64,000 bases of DNA from Candidatus Poribacteria bacterium (GCA_026004875.1 BPJZ01000001.1:64001-128000), one strand, 5' to 3'; shown: positions 36,623 through 46,389, counted from the stretch's first letter. Notes: generated by a model from the letters alone, not told the origin. A program made the numbers and translations.

Positions 36623-37492
36623 TCAACGGGGATAGATTAGATAGCCTCGACGATCGGTCCGCGCCCGAAAGAGACACCCGCTGGCCGTTACATAGAGCGT
36701 CTTCAAATCGTCGTCGCCCCAGGTGCAGTTGGTCGGATGCGCGTCAATCGGATGGGTCTCCAAAACGCGCCCGTTGGGGGCAAAGACGTAAATCATCGGT
36801 CCTGGCCCGCTCTGCTTCCACCCAGCGGTGGCGACGATGTTCCCTTCCTCGTCCAGGCACATCCCGTCGATGCCTCGGTGCGGATAGAAGTTGTGAAGCA
36901 CTTCGTAGGCGCCGACCGAACCGTCTTCGAACACCTCATAGGCGCGGAGCTCCCGTTTTTTGTTCTCTCCGTATTCGCTCTGAGCGACATAAAGCCGGTC
37001 CATTTCTGGGGTGATTAAAAGACCGTTGGGACGGGTCGTGTCATAGGTCACTCGGTGAATCGTCCAGGAGCCGTCCGGCTGAGGGTCGAGGCGGTACACC
37101 GACTCGTGGTCCAGCTCCATGTCGTCCCGCTTTTCGCCGTAGCGCGGGTCTGAGAACCAGAGTCGCCCCTTGAGGTCAAAAGCCAAGTCGTTAGGGCTGT
37201 TGAGCCGCTTCCCCTCAAAGCGGTCGGCGACGATCTCCTTGGTGCCGTCGGAACGAAACCGAACGATCGCCCGATCGCCGCCGGCACAACCGTAAAGGAC
37301 GCCGTTGGCGTCAAACATCAGCCCGTTGGTGCCGCCGGTGTTGGTGATGTACTCCTCGCACTTCCCGGTGCGAGGGTCGTAGCGCATGATCCGATTGTTT
37401 GGAATGTCGGTAAACAGGACTGCTTCGCCGTCCCAGGCGGGGCCTTCGGTGAATCGAAACGGACCGGCGACCAGCTCAAACTCCCAGCTCAT
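36623..37492 (-). CDS. SMP-30/gluconolactonase-family lactonase
   Basis: A 289-residue six-bladed propeller. Family blocks are RFTEGPAWDGEAVLFTDIPNNRI, GGTNGLMFDANGVLYGCAGG, LNSPNDLAFDLKGRLWFSDPRYG (metal-binding Asn/Asp), TRPNGLLITPEMDRLYVAQS and GIDGMCLDEEGNIVATAG. These enzymes hydrolyse sugar lactones such as gluconolactone with a divalent metal. ATG 37492 has AAGGAG 9 bases upstream. It converges with the APH gene and lies close to the rhamnonate-dehydratase-like gene, so a sugar-acid lactone substrate fits (inference). No signal peptide. Confidence 0.9.
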   Translation of the reverse strand: MSWEFELVAGPFRFTEGPAWDGEAVLFTDIPNNRIMRYDPRTGKCEEYITNTGGTNGLMFDANGVLYGCAGGDRAIVRFRSDGTKEIVADRFEGKRLNSPNDLAFDLKGRLWFSDPRYGEKRDDMELDHESVYRLDPQPDGSWTIHRVTYDTTRPNGLLITPEMDRLYVAQSEYGENKKRELRAYEVFEDGSVGAYEVLHNFYPHRGIDGMCLDEEGNIVATAGWKQSGPGPMIYVFAPNGRVLETHPIDAHPTNCTWGDDDLKTLYVTASGCLFRARTDRRGYLIYPR

Positions 37493-37730
37493 GAGTCGGT
37501 TCTCCTTTCTGAGGTGGCCTTGTTGGCGTTTTGTGTGGAGCCGCTGCAGCCGGGCGACCATCTCTGCTAAAACCGCCCGCACCCCTCGAGTCGGCGGACC
37601 GCGCGTTCAGGAGGCTAATCCGGACGATGAGCAGCTTCAGGCGACAAGCTCGCTCAGCGCATCAAAGTCCACCGGTGTGCCCGACTGATCAAGACCGGCA
37701 CCGCTTAAGGGTCGAGCCGTCCCATGTTTC

Positions 37731-39557
37731 TCACTCCGGTGAGACGTGGAGAATTCCGGCCCGGATCGCCCCTAGCAGCCGACCCTGGTACCACACCTCC
37801 ACCGGCACCACAACCGGACCGTAATCCCGATCCTCAGGGACCCAAAGGCGAAAGGGGATCCGTCCTTCAGCGCCACCAGGAAGGATCGAGTCCCCTTCGG
37901 TCCGTTCGCCGCCGACCCCTAGGACCCGCGCCCGAAGGGTTCGAGGCTCCGGGGCGTAGTTCGTCCAGACCAGACAAAGGGTAGCCGCTTCGCCGGGACG
38001 GACTCGCTGCTCGTACGGGTCCAGCCGAAGCCAATGAGGATCCAGCCCAAAGTCGGGATGTTCCCAGGCCAGCCAAGCACCGAACGCCTCCTGACGTTCG
38101 TTCAGGTTCTTCCGCATCTGTTGAATCTGTTCCGACGTGAAGCGGAATGGTACCTCTACATGACAGTTGAGCAGCCATACCCCATCGAGCTGCTCCAGGA
38201 GGCGCAAGCAGATGTGGTATCCCCTTCCAGAACCGATCGGGTTCCGGTTGGCGGTGCAGTAGTCGTCCATGCCGGTCGCCGTGAAGGAGTCCCCGATGAA
38301 AAAGAGCCGATCGCCCCGTCCTTCGACCAGCAACGCCGCGTGGTACCTCGTCTGACCGGGAAAGGCGTAGGCCGTCAGGCGAAACCCATTCCAGGTCCAG
38401 GACTCTCCGTCCTCCGTCCGATGGTCTACCCGCACCTGAGTAGGGGAGATGCAGGGCAACCGCCAGGCGGTTGGACTTTCGATCACCTCTGCAACGACGC
38501 GATGGGTTCGAGTGGGACAGGGAAACCGAGACTGAAACGCCTCCACCGCGTCCACGTGGTCGTCGTGATAGTGGGTGATCCAAAGCTCATCGATCCCCCG
38601 GATCTGTCCCTGGGCAATCAACCGCTCTAGCTCGGAGAGAACGCCCTGAGAGCCGCAATCCATCACGAGTGCTCGGCGGTCCTCTCCGATCAGAACCCAA
38701 GAGGTGCCCAGATGGAGCAGAAACTCCGGGACGGAACGGGTCTCGGCGCGGGGAAGCGCGCTCGGCAACGGCCCCAGCTCGGCGAAGAAGTCGGGGAAGT
38801 AGGCCCGAAGCGCAGACGCTTCAGCGTAAAGCCGATAGCATCGTTCCATTCGTTCGAGGGCCTGTCCGATAGCTTCCGCTGGCCGTTCGATCGGCTCCCC
38901 GTGGCTCGGGACAATCCAGTCCGGCCCCCAGGAGCGGAGCAGTTCCAAGCTGTTGGCCCACTCTCGCCGCGCGCCGAGGAATCCATGGTAATCGGTCAGC
39001 CCGCGGCGTCCCTTCTGGAGGCTGTAAGCGTCCCAAATTCGGCCCTGGGCGTCGGCGATCAGGTCGCCACAGAAGAGCACCCGGACCGTTCCATTGACGA
39101 CGCCGTAAGAGAGCGAGCCATCGGTATGGCCGGGCGTTGCAAAGGCGTGAAGGAGAAACGGTCCCCACTGCCAGACCTCACCGCCGCGCAGTCCTTTTGT
39201 CATCGAGACGCCTTCTGGAAGGATCGGCTGCTGCGGGCGGTCGTCGTACAGATGCCAGCGCCGGCGCGGATCCGTCCAGTAGACTTCCGGATTGGCGATC
39301 CAGTCCCGCTCCGCCTCCGGCCCAGCGACCTGAAGGCCGATCCCTCGTCGGAGCCATAGGCCGTAGGCGGTATCCGCGTGGTAATGGGTCAAAAGGACCC
39401 ACTCCACCTGCCGGACGCCTGCGTGGCGCAGGGTGTCGAGGACCTCTCCGTTTCCAAACTCGACGAGAACGGCCCGCTCTCCGTCCCGGAGGACGCCGAC
39501 CAGGAGCGCCCCGTCTTGGTAGACACCGATCCCCTCCGTCAGCCATCGAATGGACAT
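37731..39557 (-). CDS. Tandem metallo-beta-lactamase-fold protein with C-terminal beta domain
   Basis: A 608-residue protein containing two MBL folds. The first (1-235) has THYHAD (H58, H60, D62), a TPGHTDGS second-His motif near 141, FCGD near 162 and PSHG near 217. The usual DH pair reads DT. The second (275-480) has THYHDDH (328-334), ATGMDD and LLNCHVEV. Residues ~500-608 form a beta-sandwich (RPGEAATLCLVWTNYAP). It is probably a hydrolase of unknown substrate. A duplicated MBL in one chain is unusual. No signal peptide. Lies between the SMP-30 and DUF362 genes, each at least 66 bases away. Confidence 0.82.
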   Translation of the reverse strand: MSIRWLTEGIGVYQDGALLVGVLRDGERAVLVEFGNGEVLDTLRHAGVRQVEWVLLTHYHADTAYGLWLRRGIGLQVAGPEAERDWIANPEVYWTDPRRRWHLYDDRPQQPILPEGVSMTKGLRGGEVWQWGPFLLHAFATPGHTDGSLSYGVVNGTVRVLFCGDLIADAQGRIWDAYSLQKGRRGLTDYHGFLGARREWANSLELLRSWGPDWIVPSHGEPIERPAEAIGQALERMERCYRLYAEASALRAYFPDFFAELGPLPSALPRAETRSVPEFLLHLGTSWVLIGEDRRALVMDCGSQGVLSELERLIAQGQIRGIDELWITHYHDDHVDAVEAFQSRFPCPTRTHRVVAEVIESPTAWRLPCISPTQVRVDHRTEDGESWTWNGFRLTAYAFPGQTRYHAALLVEGRGDRLFFIGDSFTATGMDDYCTANRNPIGSGRGYHICLRLLEQLDGVWLLNCHVEVPFRFTSEQIQQMRKNLNERQEAFGAWLAWEHPDFGLDPHWLRLDPYEQRVRPGEAATLCLVWTNYAPEPRTLRARVLGVGGERTEGDSILPGGAEGRIPFRLWVPEDRDYGPVVVPVEVWYQGRLLGAIRAGILHVSPE

Positions 39558-39623
39558 CCCCGACTCCCGATCCGACGTGAAGCGTAGGGGTTCAGCGTAC
39601 CGAGAAACGAAACGAGGCGCAAC

Positions 39624-40829
39624 CTACGCGCGGACGCCGTCGAGAATTTCCCGATAGACGGCGTACACTTCGCGGTCCTCCGGCTCCGGGACCACCCGTT
39701 TCAAGTAGAGACCCTTGTTGCGCTTCCCGCGCTCTTTGGCGTACTGGCCGCGCGACTTGAGCCCCTCCAGCGTCTCGCCGACCTGAATCACCTCCCCGTC
39801 GAACAGACCGATGAACTGGCCCGAGAACTCCCGGAGGTACTCTTCGCGCCGCTCCAGGAACAGGGCCGCCTGCTCCGCAATCGAGCGGCGGATTTCGTCG
39901 AGGAGCTCCGGCTCCATGTGCTTGTCGGCGTAGAATCCGTGAACAGGCCGAAGGGGATCGCCGCGTAGCTCGATCTCCTCCAGGCGGGCGGAGCCCAGCC
40001 CCCGATCGTAGGCGATCCGGATTGGATTTCGGTCAAAGTGAAAGGGGGGCTCCGGGTAGTCGTCCAGAGGGCGGATCCCCATCACCCGCATGGCAACAGC
40101 GTCGGTCGCGACGCAGTTGTCTCCGACAAACAGCCATCCGGCGTCCACGCCCGGCCCATGCCACTCGGAGCGAGTCTGCCCGATTACTCCGTCAATGACG
40201 CAGAGCTGAGGACGCAGGATCAGCCCCAGGTCCACGATAACGCGGGGCAGCCGGACCGGCGCGTGAAGGTACCTCCGCGGAGCGCCGTACACCGAAGTAG
40301 GAGGGATGCCAAACAGGTTTTTCAGCGTCAGCGTCACACCGGTGGAGAGGTGCGCCTTCATCTTGGCGATGGAGACCACCAAATCGGCCCGAGCGAACCA
40401 ATCAGAGAGCACGTACTCATCGAACATGACACCTCCGCCGGGGACGGCGTAGGTCTGAAACGGCCCGTCGTTGAAGTCCACGATCCGAGCCCGATGGGGC
40501 GCCAACCGCTCAGGAAGGCCAATCGCTTCAGCAACCGCTTCGCAGCGAATCCCGGTCGAGGCGTCACCGACGACAATCTCCGCGTCGGTATGGCGGCGCA
40601 GCCAAGCGACCACCGCCTCAACGACGGCGGCGTCGGCTAGCGCACAGGGGCGTCCCCGATGAGTGCGAGCGTCAAGAATGCCGAGATTGGATTTGATCAC
40701 GATGCTCCGCATCGTCCCGAGGGAGCTAGCCAGTCCGTCCAGTCCGTCCAGCATCTCCCAGAGCGCACCGCGGATCTGAGCGTCTTCGGCGTCCGGCCCG
40801 ACGTATCGCGCGTGCACGATCGGCTTCAT
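39624..40829 (-). CDS. DUF362-domain protein
   Basis: A 401-residue protein of the DUF362 family. Recognisable blocks are IVIKSNLGILDAR, the VVGDAS strand, ADLVVSIAKMKAHLSTGVTLTLKNLFG, VIDGVIGQTRSEWHGPG and GDNCVATDAVAMRVMG. The core IAKMKxH...TLxLKNLxG is diagnostic. Unlike many members it has no 2[4Fe-4S] ferredoxin cysteine pattern. Biochemical role is unknown for the family. A GLDGLDGLASSLG stretch near residue 28 is encoded by a short tandem repeat. AAGGAG precedes ATG 40829. Confidence 0.85.
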   Translation of the reverse strand: MKPIVHARYVGPDAEDAQIRGALWEMLDGLDGLASSLGTMRSIVIKSNLGILDARTHRGRPCALADAAVVEAVVAWLRRHTDAEIVVGDASTGIRCEAVAEAIGLPERLAPHRARIVDFNDGPFQTYAVPGGGVMFDEYVLSDWFARADLVVSIAKMKAHLSTGVTLTLKNLFGIPPTSVYGAPRRYLHAPVRLPRVIVDLGLILRPQLCVIDGVIGQTRSEWHGPGVDAGWLFVGDNCVATDAVAMRVMGIRPLDDYPEPPFHFDRNPIRIAYDRGLGSARLEEIELRGDPLRPVHGFYADKHMEPELLDEIRRSIAEQAALFLERREEYLREFSGQFIGLFDGEVIQVGETLEGLKSRGQYAKERGKRNKGLYLKRVVPEPEDREVYAVYREILDGVRA

Positions 40830-41427
40830 GAAGGCTCCTTTCTGCTTCCGATCCTTGAAGGGCGAAATCTCCTGCCGGTCGAGGTCGGGCAGGTGGATCT
40901 CCGTGGGATTTTACCCTGTTTTGGGCCCTCGAGAACGGAGGACAACAGCGCCCAGACCAACGCCCGGCGAGGGTCGAACCGGCGCTACTCTAGGGTGCCG
41001 AGATCAAGCGGTTCGGCTTGGTAACGAGCTCCTGGAAGGCCCAGGGGTTGTCGTCTTGGGACTGAAGGGAACAGGAGGACTTTCCGCCAAGCCCGTCGTC
41101 GGAAAGGCCCACGCCCGGCCCTTCGAAGGCCTCGATGGGACAGAGAGCGGTTCCGGATGGACCGGGAGCGCCGAAGGGCGAGACGTCGCTTGCCTCCCAG
41201 GCGACGGGCGCCCGGCAGCAAAGCGGAGCGTCTAAGCGTAAGACCCGGAGTTTGGAACATCGTCGTTGCCTCCCCCTAGACGTTCGGAGCCCGGAGGTGC
41301 AACGTTCGTGCCCATGACGTTTCCTGAATAGACAGGAGATACACCCTACACGAAGGGTTGCGTTGGTGCGACCGTCGCAAAAGTGCGACCGCGCAGCGCT
41401 TCAGAGGGCACCCTTCTCGGTGGGAGT
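40830..41427. other. 598-bp stretch without a confident gene
   Basis: No reading frame on either strand gives a protein that I recognise. On the minus strand one frame stays open from about 41380 to a TAG at ~40985, but it starts without a clear ribosome binding site and the peptide looks compositionally random. Two inverted repeats occur: GTCGCA/TGCGAC (41374-41389) and a long imperfect one (~40938-40979). It may hold regulatory DNA, a decayed gene or an RNA that I cannot identify. Confidence 0.45.
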
Positions 41428-41754
41428 TTAGCGAGGCCAGTACATGATCACGCCGATTCCGGCCAGGCAGAGCAGGCCACCGATCAGATCGTAGCGATCG
41501 GGCTGAACGCCGTCCACGCCCCACCCCCAGAAGAGGGACATGACCACAAAGACGCCTCCCTAAGCAGCGTAGACGCGTCCGAAGTGGGCCGATTGGAGGA
41601 TGGGGATCATGCCGTAGAGGAAGAGGATTCCAGCACCCAAGAGCCCGTAGAGCGGACTTCGCCTTTCACGGAGCCAGAGCCAGACGAGGTACCCTCCGCC
41701 GATCTCACAGAGTCCTGCTAAGAAGAAGTAGAGCAGAAACTTTGCCACAGACAC
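41428..41754 (-). CDS. YnfA/UPF0060-family small membrane protein with an in-frame TAG
   Basis: A 108-codon gene, exactly the usual YnfA length, with four membrane segments. It begins [27 protein letters not shown] and continues through GRVYAA. After codon 64 a TAG (41560-41562) replaces the tyrosine of the conserved YAAYGG. The same frame then goes on as [42 protein letters not shown] and a TAA stop. The two halves are therefore one gene interrupted by a single base difference (TAC or TAT to TAG). The family resembles small multidrug-resistance transporters. Start is GTG. It is 34 bases after clpX on the same strand. Confidence 0.85.
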
Positions 41755-41788
41755 GTGTCTTGTTTTCCCCGGCGGGAGGACTTCTCTC

Positions 41789-43084
41789 TCACGCAGAGAG
41801 CGGCTCGGCCCGGTCCTCGTAGACGAGCAGGGGCGACTCCTCCCGACGGATGACGCCGGGGGTGATGATCACCTCCCGGACCCCTTCCAGGGAGGGGATG
41901 TGGTACATCACGTCCAGCATCGCGCCTTCCAGGACGGCGCGGAGGCCCCGCGCGCCGGTCTCTCGACGGATCGCCTCGCGGGCGATCTCTCGGAGCGCCT
42001 CCTCCTGGACGGTCAGCCGGACGTTCTCGAACTCAAAGAATTTCTGGTACTGCCGGATGATTGCGTTCTTCGGTTTGGTGAGGATGGTCACCAGAGCGTC
42101 TTCGTCCAGCTCATCGAGAGTGGCAATGACCGGAAGTCGGCCGACAAACTCAGGGATGAAGCCGAACTTGATCAGGTCGCGCGGCTCGACGTGCTGGAGG
42201 ACTTCGCCGATTCCTTCTTCTCGACGGTCGCGAAGCTCGGCACCAAAGCCCAGCGACTTGCGGCCCAACCGTTGTTGGATGATCTTCTCCAGTCCCACGA
42301 AGGCCCCGCCACAGATGAAGAGGATCTTTGAGGTGTCCACCTGAATGAACTCCTGGTGGGGGTGCTTCCGTCCGCCCTGAGGGGGCACGTTGGCGATGGT
42401 GCCTTCGAGGATCTTCAACAGCGCCTGCTGCACCCCTTCGCCGGAGACGTCGCGGGTGATCGAGGGGTTCTCCGACTTTCGGGCGATCTTATCGATCTCG
42501 TCGATGTAGACGATTCCGATCTCCGCGCGAGGAACGTCGAAGTCGGCGGCTTGAAGGAGCTTAAGGAGAATGTTCTCGACGTCTTCGCCGACGTATCCGG
42601 CCTCGGTGAGCGTCGTCGCGTCGGCGATGCAGAACGGCACGCGGAGGATCCGGGCCAGCGTTTGGGCCAAGAGGGTCTTGCCGACGCCGGTTGGACCGAT
42701 CAGGAGGATGTTGCTCTTGTCCAGCTCGACGTCTGAGTCGGTCATCCCGGCCTGAACGCGTCGGTAATGGTTATAAACGGCGACGGAGAGGATCTTCTTA
42801 GCCCGCTCCTGACCGATCACGTAGTCGTCCAGAACCGCTTTGATCTCCGTCGGCAGCGGCAGGTGGAACCGAATCTCGCGGCCCTCTTCCGTTTGAACCT
42901 CCTCGGCGAGGTCGCCCAGATCGGCGACGATCTCGAGCTCCTCGGCGATGATCTCGTTGCAGACGTCCACGCACAGGTCGCAGATATAGACGTTAGGCGT
43001 GTAGTAGGCCTTGATTAGCTTTCGGACTTCGGGTTCCGGCTTTCCGCAGAAGGAGCAGCGAGCGACTCCGTCGCCGTGGCGCAT
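41789..43084 (-). CDS. clpX: ClpX, ATP-dependent Clp protease unfoldase subunit
   Basis: A 431-residue AAA+ unfoldase. The N-terminal zinc-binding domain has CSFCGK and CDLCVDVC. Walker A is [12 protein letters not shown] and Walker B is [35 protein letters not shown], the RKHPHQEF pore-adjacent loop, the [15 protein letters not shown] motif and [12 protein letters not shown] (sensor 2) are all present. It feeds substrates to ClpP and lies 12 bases downstream of clpP in the conserved tig-clpP-clpX order. Confidence 0.98.
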   Translation of the reverse strand: MRHGDGVARCSFCGKPEPEVRKLIKAYYTPNVYICDLCVDVCNEIIAEELEIVADLGDLAEEVQTEEGREIRFHLPLPTEIKAVLDDYVIGQERAKKILSVAVYNHYRRVQAGMTDSDVELDKSNILLIGPTGVGKTLLAQTLARILRVPFCIADATTLTEAGYVGEDVENILLKLLQAADFDVPRAEIGIVYIDEIDKIARKSENPSITRDVSGEGVQQALLKILEGTIANVPPQGGRKHPHQEFIQVDTSKILFICGGAFVGLEKIIQQRLGRKSLGFGAELRDRREEGIGEVLQHVEPRDLIKFGFIPEFVGRLPVIATLDELDEDALVTILTKPKNAIIRQYQKFFEFENVRLTVQEEALREIAREAIRRETGARGLRAVLEGAMLDVMYHIPSLEGVREVIITPGVIRREESPLLVYEDRAEPLSA

Positions 43085-43096
43085 ACCAGAGACTCC

Positions 43097-43693
43097 TTAT
43101 CGTTCTGGGGACGAGCGATGCTCGACGATGTGATCGATGATCCCGTACTCTTTGGCCTGCTCCGCCGTCATGAAGAAGTCACGATCCGAGTCGCGTTCAA
43201 TCTTTTCGATCGGCTGGCCGGTGTGCTTATGGAGAATCTTATAGATCTCGTCCCGGATACGCAAAATTTCCCGTGCGTGAATGCTGATGTCGGCAGCCTG
43301 TCCCCGAACCCCGCTCATCGGTTGGTGAATCAGCACCGTCGAGTGAGGGAGAGCGTACCGCTTGCCGGGCGTTCCTGCCGCCAGGAGCACAGCGGCCATG
43401 CTGGCCGCCATCCCCACGCACCAGGTCTGAACGTCCGGCTTGACAAACTGCATCGTGTCGTAGATGGAGAGCCCCGCCGAGACCGACCCTCCTGGCGAGT
43501 TGATGTAGAGCATGATATCTGCGTTGGGGTCCTCCATCTCCAAAAAAAGCATCTGGGCGATCACCACGTTGGCCAGCTCGTCGGTAATCGGCGAGCCGAT
43601 CATAATAATCCGGTCTTTGAGGAGGCGGGAGAAGATGTCGTACGAACGCTCGCCTCGGTTGGTCTGTTCGACGACGATTGGAATCAGCGACAT
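43097..43693 (-). CDS. clpP: ClpP, ATP-dependent Clp protease proteolytic subunit
   Basis: A 198-residue serine protease subunit. The catalytic serine lies in [16 protein letters not shown] and the histidine in [14 protein letters not shown]; the aspartate follows in the C-terminal half ([22 protein letters not shown]). Length matches the mature protein with almost no propeptide. It forms two stacked heptamers with ClpX on top. The gene lies 16 bases after tig. Confidence 0.98.
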   Translation of the reverse strand: MSLIPIVVEQTNRGERSYDIFSRLLKDRIIMIGSPITDELANVVIAQMLFLEMEDPNADIMLYINSPGGSVSAGLSIYDTMQFVKPDVQTWCVGMAASMAAVLLAAGTPGKRYALPHSTVLIHQPMSGVRGQAADISIHAREILRIRDEIYKILHKHTGQPIEKIERDSDRDFFMTAEQAKEYGIIDHIVEHRSSPER

Positions 43694-43709
43694 CGTGAGC
43701 TCTCTTCCC

Positions 43710-45011
43710 TTACGGCGTTACGATCGTGGGGCGCTGCGCCGCGCGTTCGATCAGCAGCTCCACCACCCGCGCGTCGCGGAGCGCCTGTCGGTAGCTCTCC
43801 CAGCGGCCCTCCTGGCGCAACCGGTCTTCGAGCTGATCGGGGTCCTCCCCGCGCCCTCGCGCTTCGGCAACGACCACCGCGCGAACCTCCGCGTCGGAAA
43901 CCTCGATCCTCTCCCTCCGGGCGATCTCCTCTAAGATCCACTCCTCCCGGATGGATCGTTCGGCCTGTTCTCTGTGCGACTCCACCAGCGCTTGAAAATC
44001 CACCTCCTGAACCGACTGACCGCTCTCCTCCCGTCTTCTCAGCTCCAGGGCGGCCAGGTACCTAGCCTGGCGCTGGACCAGCGACTCAGGGACCGGAAAG
44101 TCGGCCCGTTCGATCAATTGGTTCAAGAGGTCCTGGCGCTGCTGCTCCCGTTTTTGTCGTTTTCGGGCCTCCACCAGCCGGTTCCACTGGGCGGCCCGGA
44201 GCGCCTGGAGGCTCTCGTAGTTCAACGTCTTGGCAAACTCGTCATCGAGCTCCGGAAGCCGCTTCTCCGCGATCCGCTTGACGGTCAAGAGCATTCGGGC
44301 CGTCTTTCCGGCCAGCTCCGGGTTGGGGTAGTCCTCCGGATAGGTGATCTGAGCTTCGCGCGTCTCGCCGACCTGGGCCCCCAGCAGCGTCCGTTCGATC
44401 TCTTCGAGGACCTGGCCAGTGCCCAACTCAACGGCGTAGTTCTCCTGCTGGGTGATCGGCTCTTCGCGGTCCTCGCGGAACAGCTTCCAATCGGTAAAGA
44501 CGACGTCGCCCTCCTGCGCCGGCCGGGGCTCCTCGGGGTCCACCAGCTCGGCGTACGCCTCCCGGAGCCGCTCGAGGAACCGGTCCACCTCCTCTTCGGG
44601 GACGTCCACAGGGGTCTTGTCCACCTGAAGCTCGCTCAGCTCCGGAAGCGGGATCTCCGGCCGCACCTCCAAGTCTGCGACAAACTCCAGGTCGCTTCCG
44701 TCTTCAGGGAGCTGCATCTCCTCCAGGTCGGGATTCAACTCGATCTCGCCGACGACCTCCAGTTGCCGCTCCTCAATCGCTTCGTTGAGCGCCTTGACGA
44801 CCAGGTCCTCCAAGACCTCCGAGCGGACCGACTCCCCATATCGCGCCCGAAGAACCGGACGGGGAACCCTCCCACGCCGGAACCCGGGAATCTGAACCGA
44901 CTTCTGGAGCGTCCGATAGGCTCGTTCGACCTCCTCCTGAACCCGTTCGCCAGGGATGGCAATCCGCATCCGTCGGCGGAGTGGGTCCAGCGTCTCCACT
45001 TCGACTTTCAA
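43710..45011 (-). CDS. tig: Trigger factor, ribosome-associated chaperone/prolyl isomerase
   Basis: A 433-residue trigger factor. The N-terminal ribosome-binding domain contains the signature-like [17 protein letters not shown]. The FKBP-type PPIase region runs ~155-245 ([36 protein letters not shown]). The helical C-terminal domain is rich in Arg and Glu ([22 protein letters not shown]). It binds nascent chains at the ribosome exit. Start is TTG 45011 with AGGAG just upstream. It lies 53 bases downstream of tRNA-Leu and may be co-transcribed with it. Confidence 0.96.
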   Translation of the reverse strand: MKVEVETLDPLRRRMRIAIPGERVQEEVERAYRTLQKSVQIPGFRRGRVPRPVLRARYGESVRSEVLEDLVVKALNEAIEERQLEVVGEIELNPDLEEMQLPEDGSDLEFVADLEVRPEIPLPELSELQVDKTPVDVPEEEVDRFLERLREAYAELVDPEEPRPAQEGDVVFTDWKLFREDREEPITQQENYAVELGTGQVLEEIERTLLGAQVGETREAQITYPEDYPNPELAGKTARMLLTVKRIAEKRLPELDDEFAKTLNYESLQALRAAQWNRLVEARKRQKREQQRQDLLNQLIERADFPVPESLVQRQARYLAALELRRREESGQSVQEVDFQALVESHREQAERSIREEWILEEIARRERIEVSDAEVRAVVVAEARGRGEDPDQLEDRLRQEGRWESYRQALRDARVVELLIERAAQRPTIVTP

Positions 45012-45064
45012 CCGTCTCCTCCCAACTGAACCGACCCGTCAGGCGTTCCGTCCTCAAGCTTGAG

Positions 45065-45148
45065 TGGGCGGAGAGGGACTCGAACCCTCACGGGCTTGCG
45101 CCCAATAGATCCTAAGTCTATCGTGTCTACCAATTCCACCATCCGCCC
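45065..45148 (-). tRNA. tRNA-Leu (anticodon UAG)
   Basis: On the minus strand the acceptor arm GGGCGGA pairs with TCCGCCC. The D-arm reads GTGGAATTGGTAGACAC. The anticodon stem ATAGA/TCTAT encloses the loop CTTAGGA (anticodon TAG). A long variable arm (TGGGCGCAAGCCCGT) marks class II, and the T-arm has GAGGGTTCGAGTCCCTC. Discriminator base is A, as for leucine tRNAs. CCA is not encoded. Confidence 0.96.
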
Positions 45149-45199
45149 ACCGAATCCCGGTAGACCCTCTGGGCGCATGGGTGCCCGTCTGCCCGCGAA

Positions 45200-45229
45200 A
45201 TCCTAACAGCTCCTCCCCCTCTTCTTCAA
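45200..45229 (-). promoter_or_regulatory. Candidate promoter for tRNA-Leu/tig
   Basis: On the minus strand TTGAAG (45224-45229), an 18-base spacer and TAGGAT (45200-45205) lie about 50 bases before the tRNA. Each hexamer matches 4 of 6. Confidence 0.3.
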
Positions 45230-45286
45230 CGACAAAAGGGAAGAGAACCGCTTCGCCTTCGCGGTAGGAATTGTAGCCCGGCGAGG

Positions 45287-45315
45287 TTGACACCGAACAG
45301 GGAGAAGGGGACAAT
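45287..45315 (+). promoter_or_regulatory. Promoter of the MBL-fold gene
   Basis: A perfect TTGACA (45287-45292), a 17-base spacer and GACAAT (45310-45315, 4 of 6 match) lie about 110 bases before the ATG at 45425. A perfect palindrome sits just downstream at 45331-45342. Confidence 0.5.
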
Positions 45316-45330
45316 CGGTGCGGAACCTAG

Positions 45331-45342
45331 ACGGTTAACCGT
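45331..45342. promoter_or_regulatory. 12-bp perfect palindrome, possible operator
   Basis: ACGGTTAACCGT is its own reverse complement. It lies 15 bases after the -10 box of the MBL-gene promoter, around the expected transcript start, where a repressor could block it. The palindrome is seen directly; the operator role is inference. Confidence 0.35.
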
Positions 45343-45424
45343 TACGTTCGAGAAGGATTGCGGAACCGTTGGAGCCGAGGCAGGCGGACCAGGTCGATGG
45401 AACGTCTCATCTGGGAGCAGGACG

Positions 45425-46387
45425 ATGGAGGTCCGTTTTTGGGGCGTGCAGGGGAGTATTCCCGCTCCGTTGACGACGGGGGAGTACCTCACCAAGTTGC
45501 GGAGCGTTCTTCTCAGCGCTCACGGTGTCGATCTCTCTTCGGATGAGAGGATCGAGCAGTTCATCCAAGGGCTGGACTTCCCCGTTCGCCACGTGATCCG
45601 CGGCGACACGACCTGTATCAGTGTGACCGACGGGGAGACGCTCCTTATCTTCGACGCCGGCTCAGGACTCCGGCGTTTGGGGATCCATCTGATGAGCCTT
45701 CCGGATTCCCCTTACGCCCGTGGACAAGGTCAGGTCCATCTGTTCTTTTCCCACCACCACCACGACCACACGAACGGGTTCCCGTTTTTCACCCCCGCCT
45801 ACATTCCTGGCAACTGGATCTATTTCTACGGCCTGCACCCGAACCTAGAAGAGCGGATGGTCGGTCTGCAGGTTTACGAGTACTTCCCGGTCCCCTTCCA
45901 TGTGATGGCCGCTAAGAAAGCGTTTATCTCCCTGGAGCCGGATCAGCCGATCACCGTCGGAGCGTTTACGATCACGCCCTTTGAGCTGAAGCACCCGGGA
46001 GGCGCTTACGGCTATCGGGTCGAGTGGAAGGATCGAGTCTTCGTTTACTCCTCCGATTCGGAGTTCCAGAACCCCAGCGCGGCGGAGATCTTCTACTACA
46101 CCCACGCCTATCGGGACGCCGATCTGCTCTATTTTGACGCTCAGTACACGTTGACCGAGTCGTTCGTCAAGGAGGATTGGGGGCACAGTTCGGCGTGGAT
46201 GGGGATTGACCTTTCCGTTCGGGCGCGGGTCAAGCGGCTGTTGCTGGGTCATCACGAGCCGTCTCATTCCGAGGAGGAGCTGTTCGTCCTGTTGGAGGAG
46301 GCCCGGCGGTACCTTCAACTGAACTACCCCGAGGCGACGCTTGAGGTGCTGCTGGCCGTCCAGGACCAGAGCTTTCGCTTGGAGTGA
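45425..46387 (+). CDS. MBL-fold metallo-hydrolase
   Basis: A 320-residue metallo-beta-lactamase-fold protein. It opens [15 protein letters not shown], a hallmark of a PDE/cAMP-phosphodiesterase-like MBL group. [28 protein letters not shown] follows, then the metal motif [12 protein letters not shown] (H110, H112, D114, H115), FVYSSDSEF near 209 and [10 protein letters not shown]. It lacks export signals. ATG 45425 with GGAG upstream; the open frame continues upstream but without similarity. Substrate unknown; class III cyclic-nucleotide phosphodiesterase activity is one possibility. A terminator-like hairpin follows the stop. Confidence 0.88.
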   Translation: MEVRFWGVQGSIPAPLTTGEYLTKLRSVLLSAHGVDLSSDERIEQFIQGLDFPVRHVIRGDTTCISVTDGETLLIFDAGSGLRRLGIHLMSLPDSPYARGQGQVHLFFSHHHHDHTNGFPFFTPAYIPGNWIYFYGLHPNLEERMVGLQVYEYFPVPFHVMAAKKAFISLEPDQPITVGAFTITPFELKHPGGAYGYRVEWKDRVFVYSSDSEFQNPSAAEIFYYTHAYRDADLLYFDAQYTLTESFVKEDWGHSSAWMGIDLSVRARVKRLLLGHHEPSHSEEELFVLLEEARRYLQLNYPEATLEVLLAVQDQSFRLE

Positions 46388-46389
46388 CC

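Noticed and set aside
40985-41260. RNase P or SRP RNA in the 40.8-41.4 kb gap
   Set aside because: The conserved GAGGAAAGTCC, P4 and GGAAGGAAGC-type blocks are not present together on either strand.
41224-41262. A possible tmRNA tag-like reading (GNDDVPNSGSYA, then stop) on the minus strand
   Set aside because: The tag lacks the usual AA or ALAA end, and I could not find the tRNA-like 5' and 3' arms of tmRNA at the right distances.
43974-45029. A 351-residue plus-strand frame over tig
   Set aside because: Antisense to a clear trigger factor gene; no independent support.
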